Part shown: piece after piece, positions 1-8,584 of the stretch
Layout of the letters: each line of letters starts with the position of its first letter
How positions within the stretch are numbered: the stretch's first letter is position 1
Assembly: GCF_034479515.1 (NCBI RefSeq)
Contig: NZ_CP140152.1
Location: 3,906,001 to 3,970,000, forward strand
Source of the DNA: Duganella zoogloeoides
Lineage (GTDB): Bacteria > Pseudomonadota > Gammaproteobacteria > Burkholderiales > Burkholderiaceae_D
Length of the DNA stretch: 64,000 bases
Direction of reading: 5' to 3'
Notes under the pieces: generated by a model
What the model saw: only the letters and a program-made list of their open reading frames with translations
What the model was told of the DNA's origin: nothing
The model's database searches: none
Made by a program: the position numbers and the translations under genes

Positions 1-319
1 TTTGTTCGGGGCTGTCGATATCGCCTTCGATCGACATCAGGCCCTCTTTGCGGACCTTGGACAGCACGTCGAACATCAGCGACATGAGCTCCATGTACAG
101 GTCTTTATTGAAGCGCGACCCCTTGAGCAGCTTGGGCAAGGCGCCCATGGTCGCCTTGATGGTCTTGGCATTGTTACCGGCAATGAAGGCGCCAAAAGCG
201 CCGCCGCCGATCATCACCAGTTCGAGCGGCTGGAACAGCGCAGCCAGGTGCCCGCCCGCCATGGCGTAACCGCCAAAGACGCCGACCATGATGACTACAT
301 AACCGATGATGACAAACAA
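1..319 (-). CDS. motA: Flagellar motor stator protein MotA (N-terminal part, cut by window edge)
   Basis: MotA forms with MotB the proton-conducting stator of the flagellar motor in the inner membrane. About 106 N-terminal residues are visible. They contain a first membrane helix rich in I/V/G, then GGYAMAGGHLAAL, then FIAGNNAKTIKATM, which line up with the start of E. coli MotA. The start is a TTG at 317-319, preceded by a GGGAG ribosome site six bases upstream; no ATG would keep the first helix complete. The C-terminal helices and the motor-interaction loop lie outside the window. It follows flhD, flhC and a methyltransferase on the same strand. Confidence 0.93.
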   Translation of the reverse strand, partial: MFVIIGYVVIMVGVFGGYAMAGGHLAALFQPLELVMIGGGAFGAFIAGNNAKTIKATMGALPKLLKGSRFNKDLYMELMSLMFDVLSKVRKEGLMSIEGDIDSPEQ

Positions 320-448
320 GTAAGACTCCCGAAAAAGAAAAAGGGCCAAAACATTAACTTGCGGCGGCCCGATTTCATAAAATTTACGTGTAGAACTACA
401 ATAGCGTGTCTGAGTGCCCCCGGGCAAGCGAATAACGCCTAATGATGC

Positions 449-1321
449 TTAAAAGCACCATTTATAGAGGGGAGTTGACCCGTTTGTGGTGTGAATGACG
501 AGTTCGGGCATGCGGCCCTCAATTGCAAACTCATAGCTTATTAAAGTGTCACCAGGACACATTTCCGCCTCGGCCTTGCGCCACAATGCCCCCATCACGG
601 CCGGCGACAGGTAGGCAAACACCAGGTTGAACTGGCCGAAATCGAGTTGTTCGTAATCGCCCCGGATAAACCGGGCCCGGCTGCCAGATAGCCGCGCGCG
701 CAGCCAGCTATACAACCAGGGAAACGGCGCCAGCTCGATACCGACCACCTCGATATCGGGCCGCACCCTGGCCAGGTACAACACAAAACCACCGAGACCG
801 CTGCCGATATCGATCACGCGCAGCGGCTTGCCGCTGGTCGATGGCGGCGGCAACTGCTGACGCACCGCATCCCACACGGCGGGATTGGACGGGTAATAAG
901 GCACCTGGGTACGGAAGGTGGACCAGTACCAGCCCAGCAAGATCACAAACACCAGCAGGAAGATCCACGACGGCAATTGCAGCGCCAGCGCTGCCAGCAC
1001 CGCCAGCGGAAACAGGAACTCGATCACGCGCCACCACGGCGCCAGTCCGACGCGCCAGGTAATGGCAGCCGCAACCAGGCCGTGGATGACGGCGACGGTC
1101 AGATAATTAACGGGATAAAACCAGGGGAGGCGCAGCGAGGCCAGCAGGTATACCAGCGCCAGCGTGAGCGGCGCGGCGCCGCACTGGACCAGCAAGGCCC
1201 GCACGGCGGGCGTGCGGACCAGTCGGGAGAGGTAGGATGGGCTGGGCAAGTAGCAGGTACGACAGTAAAGACTGGCTGCCGGATCAGGCGGCCAAGGCGT
1301 CGGCGTCGGCCAGCTCGGCAT
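449..1321 (-). CDS. Membrane-anchored class I SAM-dependent methyltransferase
   Basis: Up to 290 residues. The first half holds about four hydrophobic segments (around residues 45-65, 70-90, 100-115 and 120-132). The second half is a Rossmann methyltransferase fold with the SAM motif [11 protein letters not shown] near residue 170 and an acidic second strand VVGIELAPF. The domain is short and has no recognised substrate region, so the target is unknown. The furthest upstream ATG lies 38 bases inside flhC and lacks a ribosome site; a start further downstream, at GTG or TTG near 1190-1201, is possible. Its place between flhC and motA suggests co-expression with flagellar genes, but the membrane anchor would equally suit a lipid or quinone substrate. 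Confidence 0.8.
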   Translation of the reverse strand: MPSWPTPTPWPPDPAASLYCRTCYLPSPSYLSRLVRTPAVRALLVQCGAAPLTLALVYLLASLRLPWFYPVNYLTVAVIHGLVAAAITWRVGLAPWWRVIEFLFPLAVLAALALQLPSWIFLLVFVILLGWYWSTFRTQVPYYPSNPAVWDAVRQQLPPPSTSGKPLRVIDIGSGLGGFVLYLARVRPDIEVVGIELAPFPWLYSWLRARLSGSRARFIRGDYEQLDFGQFNLVFAYLSPAVMGALWRKAEAEMCPGDTLISYEFAIEGRMPELVIHTTNGSTPLYKWCF

Positions 1322-1853
1322 CGCGCGCTTTTTGCGCGGCCTTGGTCTTGCCGGCGCGGGAAGGCATGTGACACAGGCCGCAGACGTAGCTGCCGTGCAG
1401 GTCCATGGCGTTGACCACGAATTTGCCCTGGCATTTATTGCACGGCGCGGTTTCCAGCATCTTGCTGCTGAAGAAGCGCACCAGGGTCCAGGCGCGGGTG
1501 AGCGACAGCAGCGGCTCTTCGCCCGGGGCCGGCGGCATTTGTTCGAGGTACAGCTGGTAAGCCTTCATCACGGCCTGGATGCCGGAAGCGCCAGCGTGGG
1601 TGACCAGGAACTGGTGGATATTGATGAACAGCGAGGAATGAATGTTCGGCTGCCAGGTCAGGAACCAGTCGGTCGAAAACGGCAGCATGCCTTTCGGTGG
1701 CGACACACCGCGCAGCTCTTTATAGAGCTTGAGCAGGCGCTCGCGCGACAGCGACACTTCCGATTCCAGCAACTGCAGGCGTGCGCCCAGTTGGATCAGT
1801 TCGATTGCCAGCTGGATTTCCTGGGCTTCGGAGACTACGCTTTTCTTGGTCAT
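1284..1853 (-). CDS. flhC: Flagellar transcriptional activator FlhC
   Basis: FlhC binds FlhD to form the FlhD4C2 master activator of class II flagellar promoters. The 189-residue product has the expected length. It carries the zinc-binding cysteines as CNKC near residue 138 and CGLC near residue 158, and the conserved [16 protein letters not shown] core. The start is ATG 1851-1853 (MTKKSVVSE), with GGGAG upstream; a longer reading frame to 1913 has no ribosome site and would run into flhD. It starts 43 bases after flhD, so the two are surely one operon. The C-terminal tail after the zinc site is Ala/Lys/Asp rich and poorly conserved in the family. Confidence 0.97.
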   Translation of the reverse strand: MTKKSVVSEAQEIQLAIELIQLGARLQLLESEVSLSRERLLKLYKELRGVSPPKGMLPFSTDWFLTWQPNIHSSLFINIHQFLVTHAGASGIQAVMKAYQLYLEQMPPAPGEEPLLSLTRAWTLVRFFSSKMLETAPCNKCQGKFVVNAMDLHGSYVCGLCHMPSRAGKTKAAQKARDAELADADALAA

Positions 1854-1896
1854 GATCTGGGCTCCCGGCTGCTGATAGATAAGGTAATAAAGCGAA

Positions 1897-2214
1897 TTAC
1901 GCGATTTCTTCAACGGCCTGGCCGGCCATCAGGATGGCGGCGTGCGACTGCGCCAGGTTGCGGTCTTTATTATAGTTGGTCAGCATCGACAGGATGGCGC
2001 TGTCGTCGAAGCGGAAGCGGGCCAGCATCATGTTGCCGCCTGCCAGTTTGAGGATCTGGGCATTGCTCATGCCTTCGATCAGTTCGGCGATTTCGGCAGC
2101 GATGCCGAGACGGAAGATCGCGGTGACTTTGTCAGCGCGGATCATTTGCTGCGCGAGCATCAGGTAGCTCAGGTTAGCATCGCGAATCTCAGCCATCATA
2201 TCGTTTGCGGTCAT
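1897..2214 (-). CDS. flhD: Flagellar transcriptional activator FlhD
   Basis: Partner of FlhC in the flagellar master regulator; 105 residues, the usual size. The helical core [19 protein letters not shown] and the segment [13 protein letters not shown] match the family. Two in-frame ATGs occur at 2220 and 2214. A GGGAG ribosome site ends directly against the first, so the second, [10 protein letters not shown], six bases further on, is the sensible start. The leader upstream is long, AT-rich and full of hairpins, and contains two sigma-28-type promoters facing the gene (separate entries), so transcription may respond to FliA as well as to housekeeping sigma. Confidence 0.97.
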   Translation of the reverse strand: MTANDMMAEIRDANLSYLMLAQQMIRADKVTAIFRLGIAAEIAELIEGMSNAQILKLAGGNMMLARFRFDDSAILSMLTNYNKDRNLAQSHAAILMAGQAVEEIA

Positions 2215-2326
2215 TTCCATCTCCCAGTAGTTCGTGTGCTTCGTATATTTCACTGTGGAATTACGTTTCCAGTGAGATACATTCTGCGGGAGCAACAAAA
2301 ATACGAGTAGAGGTGTACTTCCGTAT

Positions 2327-2412
2327 TTTCCGTCGGGAAATAGCGAACGCGATCCGTCGGTGTTTGTCTTACAAACACTCGCGAATCGAGATTCTACGCC
2401 CTTGCGGCGTAG
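2327..2412 (-). other. Structured leader of flhD: three perfect hairpins
   Basis: Three short perfect inverted repeats lie within 86 bases upstream of flhD: TTTCC/GGAAA at 2327-2340, GTGTTTG/CAAACAC at 2360-2378 and CTACGCC/GGCGTAG at 2394-2412, with loops of 4-5 bases. A further small inverted repeat lies near 2381-2393. If flhD is transcribed from further upstream, all would fold in its untranslated leader and could control stability or translation. No protein-coding frame here looks real. Confidence 0.5.
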
Positions 2413-2512
2413 ATTTTTGGTGGCTGGCAGTGTTCAAAAAAGTCCTGGAAAAGTACTGAAACTAGACCGAAAAACTTCATGCGAGCGACGCTTTTTTGCT
2501 ACATCTAACCCG

Positions 2513-2539
2513 GTTACGGCAGCGTCTTGGAGAACTTTA
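2513..2539 (-). promoter_or_regulatory. Sigma-28 (FliA)-type promoter, proximal copy upstream of flhD
   Basis: On the minus strand the sequence reads TAAAGTTC, eleven bases, GCCGTAAC. This matches the known FliA consensus TAAAGTTT-N11-GCCGATAA at 13 of 16 positions with exact spacing. It points at flhD, about 300 bases upstream of the start codon. A second copy lies 118 bases further upstream. Confidence 0.65.
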
Positions 2540-2630
2540 GGGTTTCCACGAAAAAATTTTTAATTATTTTCGACTACCTTTCTGCAACCCGATGGGGTCT
2601 TTACCTACTTTTTCCCGCATCTTGAATCTG

Positions 2631-2657
2631 GTAACGGCAGCGTTCGGGGGAACTTTA
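2631..2657 (-). promoter_or_regulatory. Sigma-28 (FliA)-type promoter, distal copy upstream of flhD
   Basis: Minus strand TAAAGTTC, eleven bases, GCCGTTAC, the same layout as the proximal copy; flanking bases are also similar (CGCT before GCCG, CCC before TAAAG), so the two probably arose by duplication. An AT-rich inverted repeat follows on its upstream side. Confidence 0.63.
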
Positions 2658-2670
2658 GGGGTTTTTTGAT

Positions 2671-2695
2671 TTTTTTTGAAAAAATTTCAAAAAAA
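2671..2695. repeat. Perfect A/T inverted repeat between divergent transcription units
   Basis: Eleven-base arms TTTTTTTGAAA and TTTCAAAAAAA with a 3-base spacer lie in the middle of the flhD / hydrolase intergenic region. Phased A and T tracts such as these usually bend DNA and bind H-NS-like proteins. The rest of 2215-2788 is AT-rich and holds only the promoters and hairpins listed separately. Confidence 0.5.
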
Positions 2696-2788
2696 TTTTC
2701 TTACAGGGCTTTTTGGCTGGATTTGATGCTGGAAAGGCAATGTTTAGGTAGAATCGTGTTTCTATAGATCACTTAATCGGGAGCATGT

Positions 2789-3337
2789 ATGGCGATATTG
2801 GTACTGGCCGGCCTGTGGAACTCTGGCCCCGCGCACTGGCAAAGCCACTGGGAACAACAGCACCCGGACTGGGTGCGGGTTCCCCACCGCGACTGGGAAA
2901 CGCCTGATGGCGACGAATGGGTGGCCGAACTGGACGCTGCCATCGCCCGCTGCGCCACGCCGCCGGTCCTGGTCGCCCACAGCCTGGCGTGCGCCTTGGT
3001 CACGCGCTGGGCTGCATCAGGCTCGCCGCACGAGGTCGCCGGCGCCTTCCTGGTGGCCCCGTCCGACACCGACGCACCGTCCTACCCCGACTGCACCACC
3101 GGCTTCGAGCCGATGCAACTGGCGCCGCTGCCCTTCCCTACCCTGGTGGTTGCCAGCACCAACGACCCCTACGTCGATATCGCCCGCGCGCGCCAGTTTG
3201 CCCAGGCCTGGGGTAGCGACTTCAAGGAGATTGGCGACGCCGGCCACATCAACGGCGATGCCGGCTACGGCGCGTGGCCCGAAGGTGCGCAGTTGCTGAC
3301 CGCGTTTTGCGCCAGCCTGACGCCGGCAGGGGACTGA
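2789..3337 (+). CDS. RBBP9/YdeN-type serine alpha/beta-hydrolase
   Basis: The 182-residue protein belongs to the small RBBP9/YdeN hydrolase family (DUF1234/Ser_hydrolase). The nucleophile motif VAHSLACALV sits near residue 63, the acid in STNDPYV near residue 126 and the histidine in GDAGHING near residue 151, a complete Ser-Asp-His triad. The N-terminus VLAGLWNSGPAHWQ is the usual family signature. There is no signal peptide, so it is cytosolic. The physiological substrate of the family in bacteria is not established. GGGAG precedes the ATG. The stop codon is directly followed by the ATG of the exported MORN-like gene, suggesting a two-gene unit. Confidence 0.9.
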   Translation: MAILVLAGLWNSGPAHWQSHWEQQHPDWVRVPHRDWETPDGDEWVAELDAAIARCATPPVLVAHSLACALVTRWAASGSPHEVAGAFLVAPSDTDAPSYPDCTTGFEPMQLAPLPFPTLVVASTNDPYVDIARARQFAQAWGSDFKEIGDAGHINGDAGYGAWPEGAQLLTAFCASLTPAGD

Positions 3338-3654
3338 ATGCGGCATGCATGTCGTACCGCGCTGCTGGCTGCAGCGCTGGTTTCTCCTGCTTGCCTGGTC
3401 CACGCCGCACCATTCTACAACTGACCAGGGAAACCGCGCCGCAAGAGTTCGACGGCAAGCCGCACGGCGCCTCCGTCCTGTACAGCCTGGCGTGGGACGA
3501 CAATGCCGTGATCGAACGCGGCAACTATGTCAGCGGCAAGCGCCACGGCCTGTGGGTGCGCAGCGGCATGCATGAGGGGGAAAGCAAGGACGCTGACGTC
3601 GATGGCGTGGCCGATGGCCCCTGGCATTACGCAGGCGCCCGCTACAGCGGGTGA
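3338..3654 (+). pseudogene. Exported MORN-like protein, interrupted by a frameshift
   Basis: The ATG directly after the hydrolase stop opens a good signal peptide (MRHACRTALLAAALVSPACL then VHA before APF), but this frame stops at 3422-3424. The neighbouring frame continues without a break from about 3410 to 3654 and codes for two MORN-like units: DGKPHGASVLYS and GNYVSGKRHGLWV, then DGPWHYAGARYSG. Joining the two needs a -1 shift, as if one base were lost near 3410-3422. No slippery heptamer is visible, so either the gene is broken or the base is a sequencing error. The function is unknown; MORN units often act as simple beta-hairpin repeats in envelope proteins. Confidence 0.6.
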
Positions 3655-3660
3655 ATGAAA

Positions 3661-3688
3661 AAAGGCCCGTCGAACCTGACGGGCCTTT
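3661..3688. terminator. Bidirectional intrinsic terminator
   Basis: Perfect 11-base stem AAAGGCCCGTC / GACGGGCCTTT with a 6-base loop. It has A residues before and T residues after, so it can stop transcription from both sides. It lies between the MORN-like gene and the end of htpG, which converge here. Confidence 0.85.
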
Positions 3689-3731
3689 CGGAGCAACCGG
3701 GTTGCCGCTTGCGCGGCAAGATTAACGCAAC

Positions 3732-5645
3732 TTACTTCGCGCTCAGCAGCAATTCATTCAAGCGTTTGACGAACGACGCAGGGTCGGCCAACGAGCCGCC
3801 TTCGGCCAGCAAGGCCTGGTCGAACAGGATGTTGGCCCAATCGTTGAACGAGCTGGCCACATCTTCCGCCTTCAAGCGCTGGACCAGCGGGTGGTCCGGG
3901 TTGATTTCCAGGATGGGCTTCGATTCCGGCGCGTTCTGGCCCGCTGCTTTCAACATGCGCAGCAGGTTGCCCGACAGTTCGTTTTCGTCCGCCACCAGGC
4001 AGGCTGGCGAGTCGGTCAGGCGGAACGTCACGCGCACGTCCTTGGCCTTGTCCGCCAGCGCTTCCTTCATCTTGCCCACCAGGTCCTGGTACGAGGTCTG
4101 GGTTTCTTCGTGCTCTTTCTTCTCGGCTTCGTCTTCCAGCGCGCCCAGGTCCAGGCCGCCCTTGGCCACCGACACCAGTTCCTTGCCATCGAACTCAGTC
4201 AGGAACGACAACATCCATTCATCGACGCGGTCGGTCAGCAGCAGCACTTCCACGCCTTTTTTGCGGAAGATTTCCAGGTGCGGGCTGTTCTTGGCCGCGA
4301 CATAATTGTCGGCGGTGACATAATAAATCTTGTCCTGGCCTTCTTTCGCACGCGCCAGGTACTGTTCCAGCGAAACGGTCTGCGCGTCGTTGTCGTTGGC
4401 GGTCGAAGCAAAGCGCAGCAGCTTGGCCAGGCGGTCCTTGTTGGCCGCGTCCTCGCCGATACCTTCTTTCAGCACCTGGCCGAACTCGGTCCAGAACGTC
4501 GTGTACTTGTCTTTCTTCTCTTGCTCGTCCGAGTTGGCCAGTTCTTCCAGCATGCCGATCACGCGCTTGGTCGAGCCTTCGCGGATTACGCGCACGTCAC
4601 GCGATTCCTGCAGGATTTCACGCGAGACGTTCAGCGGCAGGTCGGCCGAGTCGATCACGCCCTTGACCATGCGCAGGTACGTCGGCATCAGTTGCTCGGC
4701 GTCGTCCATGATGAACACGCGTTTGACGTACAGCTTGAGGCCGCCACGCTTGTTGCGGTCCCACAGGTCGAACGGCGCCTTGGCCGGGATGTACAGCAGC
4801 TGGGTGTACTCGCTGCGGCCTTCCACGCGGTTGTGGGTGTGGGTCAGCGGCGACTGGAAGTCGTGCGACACGTGTTTATAGAACTCGTCGTACTGTTCCG
4901 GCGTGATCTCGGACTTGCTGCGAGCCCACAGGGCGCTGGCCTGGTTGACGGTTTCGGTCTCATCCTTGAGCACGGTTTCCTTCTGCTCTTCGTCGTACTC
5001 TTCCTTCTGCATCACGATCGGCAGCGAGATGTGGTCCGAGTACTTGCGGATGATCGATTTCAATTTCCACGACGACAGGAACTCGTCCTCGCCTTCGCGC
5101 AGGTGCAGGATGATGTCGGTGCCGCGGCCGGTTTTCTCGATCTGCTCGATCGAATAGTCGCCCTCGCCGCCCGATTCCCAACGCACGCCTTCCGAGGCGT
5201 CGAGGCCGGCACGGCGGGTTTCCACGGTGATCTTGTCGGCAATGATGAAGCCGGAATAGAAGCCCACGCCGAACTGGCCGATCAGGGCCGCGTCTTTTTG
5301 CTGGTCGCCCGACAGCTTGCCGAAGAATTCCTTGGTGCCCGACTTGGCGATGGTGCCAAGGTGCGAAATGGTCTCGTCGCGGCTCATGCCGATGCCGTTG
5401 TCGGAGATGGTGATGGTGCGCGCAGCCTTGTCGAAGCCGACCTTGATTTTCAGCTCGTGGTCGTTGCCATACAGGGCGTCGTTGTTGATCGCTTCAAAGC
5501 GCAGCTTGTCCGAGGCATCGGAGGCGTTGGAGATCAGCTCGCGCAGGAAGATTTCCTTGTTCGAGTACAGCGAGTGGATCATCAGCTGCAGCAGCTGTTT
5601 TACTTCCGCTTGAAAGCCAAGGGTTTGTTTTTCTGGTGCCGTCAT
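3732..5645 (-). CDS. htpG: Molecular chaperone HtpG (bacterial Hsp90)
   Basis: ATP-driven cytosolic chaperone that works as a V-shaped dimer, often with DnaK. The 637-residue length is normal. The GHKL ATPase domain (residues 1-220) has the N-box [18 protein letters not shown], the DNGIGM motif and [11 protein letters not shown]. The middle domain follows at about 230-500, and the C-terminal dimerisation domain ends the protein. The ATG is at 5643-5645 with AGGA upstream. A strong heat-shock promoter lies about 40 bases before the start (separate entry). The gene stands alone, ended by the shared terminator at 3661-3688. Confidence 0.99.
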   Translation of the reverse strand: MTAPEKQTLGFQAEVKQLLQLMIHSLYSNKEIFLRELISNASDASDKLRFEAINNDALYGNDHELKIKVGFDKAARTITISDNGIGMSRDETISHLGTIAKSGTKEFFGKLSGDQQKDAALIGQFGVGFYSGFIIADKITVETRRAGLDASEGVRWESGGEGDYSIEQIEKTGRGTDIILHLREGEDEFLSSWKLKSIIRKYSDHISLPIVMQKEEYDEEQKETVLKDETETVNQASALWARSKSEITPEQYDEFYKHVSHDFQSPLTHTHNRVEGRSEYTQLLYIPAKAPFDLWDRNKRGGLKLYVKRVFIMDDAEQLMPTYLRMVKGVIDSADLPLNVSREILQESRDVRVIREGSTKRVIGMLEELANSDEQEKKDKYTTFWTEFGQVLKEGIGEDAANKDRLAKLLRFASTANDNDAQTVSLEQYLARAKEGQDKIYYVTADNYVAAKNSPHLEIFRKKGVEVLLLTDRVDEWMLSFLTEFDGKELVSVAKGGLDLGALEDEAEKKEHEETQTSYQDLVGKMKEALADKAKDVRVTFRLTDSPACLVADENELSGNLLRMLKAAGQNAPESKPILEINPDHPLVQRLKAEDVASSFNDWANILFDQALLAEGGSLADPASFVKRLNELLLSAK

Positions 5646-5681
5646 TATGTCCTCGTTGGAAAATGTTTGTTGGTGTCCCGG

Positions 5682-5709
5682 TTATGGGGCTGCCCACAAG
5701 AATTTCAAG
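5682..5709 (-). promoter_or_regulatory. Sigma-32 heat-shock promoter of htpG
   Basis: On the minus strand CTTGAAA, thirteen bases, CCCCATAA. This is essentially the RpoH consensus (CTTGAAA, 11-16 bases, CCCCATNT). Transcription would begin near 5675 and give a leader of about 30 bases. Confidence 0.88.
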
Positions 5710-5795
5710 GCCGCCCCTGCACCATGGGCGCCAGAATGATAACGCCTGTATCGCCTTGGGCGCAAAGGCCGGCTGCGCGATGCTGAGAACCTATG

Positions 5796-6851
5796 TTAGC
5801 TGTCGCCATTGTGCCGTTGCGCCAGTTGCAGTTGGGCGCGCTCACGGTCGAGTTCTGCGCGCAGCTCGTCCTCGCTGGGCAAGATGAGTTTATATTTACT
5901 AGCAAACAATTGCTCATGACCGTGCAAGACAGAATAGCGAACCACCGAGGCGTCCTTATGCGAACACAATATGATGCCGACGGTAGGGTTATCGTCCGGT
6001 CCACGTTTAAGCTCGTCGTACATGCGGACATACATATCCATTTGCCCGATGTCCTGATGACTGAGCTCGCCTCGCTTAAGGTCGAAAATAACGAAGCACT
6101 TGAGCAGATAGTTATAGAACACCAGATCGACATAGAAGTCGCGGCTCTCGGTACTGATGCGCTGCTGGCGAGCGACGAAGGCAAAACCCTTGCCCAGTTC
6201 AAGCAGGAAAGCCTGTAGCTGGCTCATTAACGCCTGTTCGAGTTCACTTTCCAGCAGTACCCCCGCTCCTGGCATACCGAGGAACTCCAGCAGCACCGGA
6301 TCGCGTACAAATTCCCGCGGACTGGCGCTCGCTGCCGTCATTTGCAGTGCTTCCTGTTCGACGGCAGCACGGTCCTGGCTGGCTAGCAAGCGTTCGTAGT
6401 AAAGTGTACCGATCTGACGTTCTAGCGCCCGCGAACTCCAGTTCTGAACCGCCGCTTCATTCATGTACCAGGCCCTGGCCGTTTCGCTATCGACCCGTAG
6501 CAATGTGCGATAGTGAGTCCAGCTCAATTCGTGACGCAGTGCGTCACATTTTGGGAACGCCTGATAAAAAAGGCGCATGTACCGCAGGTTGGATGCATCG
6601 AAACCCTTGCCAAACTCGGCAGTTAATGCCTTGGCCAGTTCCGATAACAAGCGCTTGCCGTATGCTGCGCGGGCGGAACCGCCCTGCTCGAACTCAACGA
6701 TATGCCGCCCCAATTCCCAACAGGTTTGCACCTGCACGGTATCCACCGCACGAAGCGCGCGCTGGCGTGCCTGGCGAATTAACTCACCAAGCGTAATTAG
6801 TAGCGCCGGGATTTCTTGTTCCGGCCCGGGCACAAGACCAGGATCACTCAT
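5796..6851 (-). CDS. PDDEXK nuclease-like protein of the DUF1016/YhcG family
   Basis: The 351-residue protein matches the YhcG/DUF1016 family. The N-terminal helical domain (residues 15-170) has ELGRHIVEFEQGG, YGKRLLSELAKAL and SWTHYRTLLRV. The C-terminal PDDEXK-type nuclease fold holds DFYVDLVFYN near residue 240 and VIFDLKRGE near residue 256, which supply the acidic and lysine active-site residues. YhcG proteins are predicted nucleases of mobile and defence-associated loci, but the biological role is not settled. No restriction or toxin partner is adjacent: htpG lies downstream and a MocR gene upstream. The frame is intact. The ATG at 6851 gives a standard N-terminus. Confidence 0.88.
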   Translation of the reverse strand: MSDPGLVPGPEQEIPALLITLGELIRQARQRALRAVDTVQVQTCWELGRHIVEFEQGGSARAAYGKRLLSELAKALTAEFGKGFDASNLRYMRLFYQAFPKCDALRHELSWTHYRTLLRVDSETARAWYMNEAAVQNWSSRALERQIGTLYYERLLASQDRAAVEQEALQMTAASASPREFVRDPVLLEFLGMPGAGVLLESELEQALMSQLQAFLLELGKGFAFVARQQRISTESRDFYVDLVFYNYLLKCFVIFDLKRGELSHQDIGQMDMYVRMYDELKRGPDDNPTVGIILCSHKDASVVRYSVLHGHEQLFASKYKLILPSEDELRAELDRERAQLQLAQRHNGDS

Positions 6852-6908
6852 TCGCGCAATTTCCCTATGTGAGATATACCGTTTATCAGTAGCGCTGCGG
6901 GCGCAGGA

Positions 6909-8549
6909 CTACTTTACCGCTCCCACTGCCCGTTCGAGAAAACGCCACACGGCCGGCTCCTGCATTGCCGCCACATTGAACCGCATGAAGGTCGACGGCA
7001 GCTGGGCCGGCGAGAACAGGCTGCCGGGCGCGAGCAGGAGGTGTTCGGCCATGGCGCGCTCGGCCAGGGCGTTGGTGTCGCAGCCGGCGTCGGCCCACAC
7101 GAACATGCCGGCCGGTGCGGCGTGGACGATCTTGAGTCCCACCCGCTCCATCTGGCGCAGGGTCTTGGCGCGCACGCTGTCGAGCCTGGCGCGCACACGG
7201 TCGGCATGCTTGCGGTACGAACCTTCCGACAGTACTTTATAGACGACCCGCTCGCCGATGTCGCTGGTGGTCAGCGTCGAAAGCATCTTGCGGTCGGCCA
7301 GCCGCTCGGCCCGTTCGGGCGAGGTAGCGATAAAGCCCACGCGCAGGTTGGCTGCCATGGTCTTCGAGAAGCCGCCGAGGTAGATCACGCGCTGCAACTG
7401 GTCCAGGGCGGCCAGCCGCGTGGCCGGCTGCACCGCGCTGCCCGGGTGCAGGTCGCAATAAATATCGTCCTCGACCAGGATGAAGTCGTGCTCCTCCGCC
7501 AGTTTCAGTACCTGGAACGCCTTGGCGGCCGACAGCGACGTCGAACTGGGGTTGTGCAGCACCGAGTTGATGACGTACAGCCTGGGCTTGTGGATGGCCG
7601 CCAGCTCGGCCAGCCGGGCCACGTCCGGGCCGTCGCCCAGGCGCGGGATGCCGATCACCTTGGCGCCCAGCGCCGCAAACGAACCGAACATCAGGAACCA
7701 GGCCGGATCATCGACAAAAATCGTGTCGCCGGGGCGGGTGAACTCGCGGGCGACCAGGCCCAGCGCCTGGGTCACGCCAGCGGTGGTGAGAATTTGCTCG
7801 GGGGCGGCGGCAATTTCCAGCTCGGCCAGCTTGTGCTGCAACTGCTGGCGCAGCGGCAGAAAGCCCTGCGGCACGCCGTAGCTGAGCAATAAATTGGCAT
7901 TCTGGCGGCTGACCGCGCGCAGGGCGTTGGCAATCGCCGCGCCATCGAGCCAGTCGGACGGCAGCACGCCGGTGCCGGGCATTTGCTGGTGCGGCATCTG
8001 CCGGAACATATTGCGCACCAGCCACACCACGTCGATCGGCTTGGTTGCCAGCGCTGCATCCGCTGCGCCGGCGCTGGTGATTCCAGGCTCGGCGGCGTTG
8101 AGCGCCATCGGCAAGCGCTCGCGCACGAAAAAGCCGGCGCCGCGCCGCGATTCCAGGTAGCCGGCGGCCACCAGCTTGTCGTAACTGGCCACCACCGTGA
8201 ACGGCGACACGCCATGGGTGGCCGCAAACGAACGGATCGACGGCATGCGCGCGCCGCCGCGCAACAGCCGCTCGTCGATGCGGGCCGCGACCGAGCGGAC
8301 GATCTGGTCGATCAGGGTTTCGCCCGAGTCGCGCGACAGCAGGCCAACCATGGCGCCGCCGGCGGGTCGCGGCGCCGGCGGCGCCATTGCTGCCGCGACC
8401 GGGCCGGTCGCTGGCGCCGTCCCGACCACGGGTTCCGCCGCCTTCCCCGCCACCCGCGCAGCCTGCGCCGCCAGCGCCTCGGCCACGGCTTCCGCTGCGC
8501 GGGACGCGGCCGCGCCCAGCATCGAGGGCAGGTTTTTTGTATTGGTCAT
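6909..8549 (-). CDS. MocR-type transcriptional regulator (GntR HTH fused to aminotransferase-like domain)
   Basis: A 546-residue PLP-dependent regulator. The winged helix is at about 75-145 (MPSIRSFAATHGVSPFTVVA, then GAGFFVRERLP). The fold-type I aminotransferase domain fills the rest, with the PLP lysine in LGGFSKTMAANLRVGF and the aspartate region VEDDIYCDL. Family members bind PLP or an amino-compound ligand and control a neighbouring gene, here the divergent EamA transporter. The first 70 residues are an Ala/Pro-rich extension not normal for MocR. The ATG at 8547-8549 (MTNTKNLPS) is preferred over an upstream TTG at 8567, although neither has a strong ribosome site. Confidence 0.93.
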   Translation of the reverse strand: MTNTKNLPSMLGAAASRAAEAVAEALAAQAARVAGKAAEPVVGTAPATGPVAAAMAPPAPRPAGGAMVGLLSRDSGETLIDQIVRSVAARIDERLLRGGARMPSIRSFAATHGVSPFTVVASYDKLVAAGYLESRRGAGFFVRERLPMALNAAEPGITSAGAADAALATKPIDVVWLVRNMFRQMPHQQMPGTGVLPSDWLDGAAIANALRAVSRQNANLLLSYGVPQGFLPLRQQLQHKLAELEIAAAPEQILTTAGVTQALGLVAREFTRPGDTIFVDDPAWFLMFGSFAALGAKVIGIPRLGDGPDVARLAELAAIHKPRLYVINSVLHNPSSTSLSAAKAFQVLKLAEEHDFILVEDDIYCDLHPGSAVQPATRLAALDQLQRVIYLGGFSKTMAANLRVGFIATSPERAERLADRKMLSTLTTSDIGERVVYKVLSEGSYRKHADRVRARLDSVRAKTLRQMERVGLKIVHAAPAGMFVWADAGCDTNALAERAMAEHLLLAPGSLFSPAQLPSTFMRFNVAAMQEPAVWRFLERAVGAVK

Positions 8550-8584
8550 TTCGCCATCACAGTGCAAGTCATTATGTTCTCAAG

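Noticed and set aside
361..386. Sigma-28-like promoter ahead of motA
   Set aside because: TAAATTTT and GCCGCCGC are present but the spacing is one base short and the -10 half is poor, unlike the two clear copies before flhD.
2394..2420. Intrinsic terminator on the plus strand
   Set aside because: The CTACGCC/GGCGTAG stem is followed by ATTTTTGG, but no plus-strand gene lies upstream; it is better explained as part of the flhD leader.
2205..2459. 84-codon open frame on the plus strand
   Set aside because: Covers the flhD start and leader; Ser/Arg-rich and without a ribosome site.
3891..5786. 631-codon open frame on the plus strand
   Set aside because: Mirror of htpG with shadow composition; no ribosome site.
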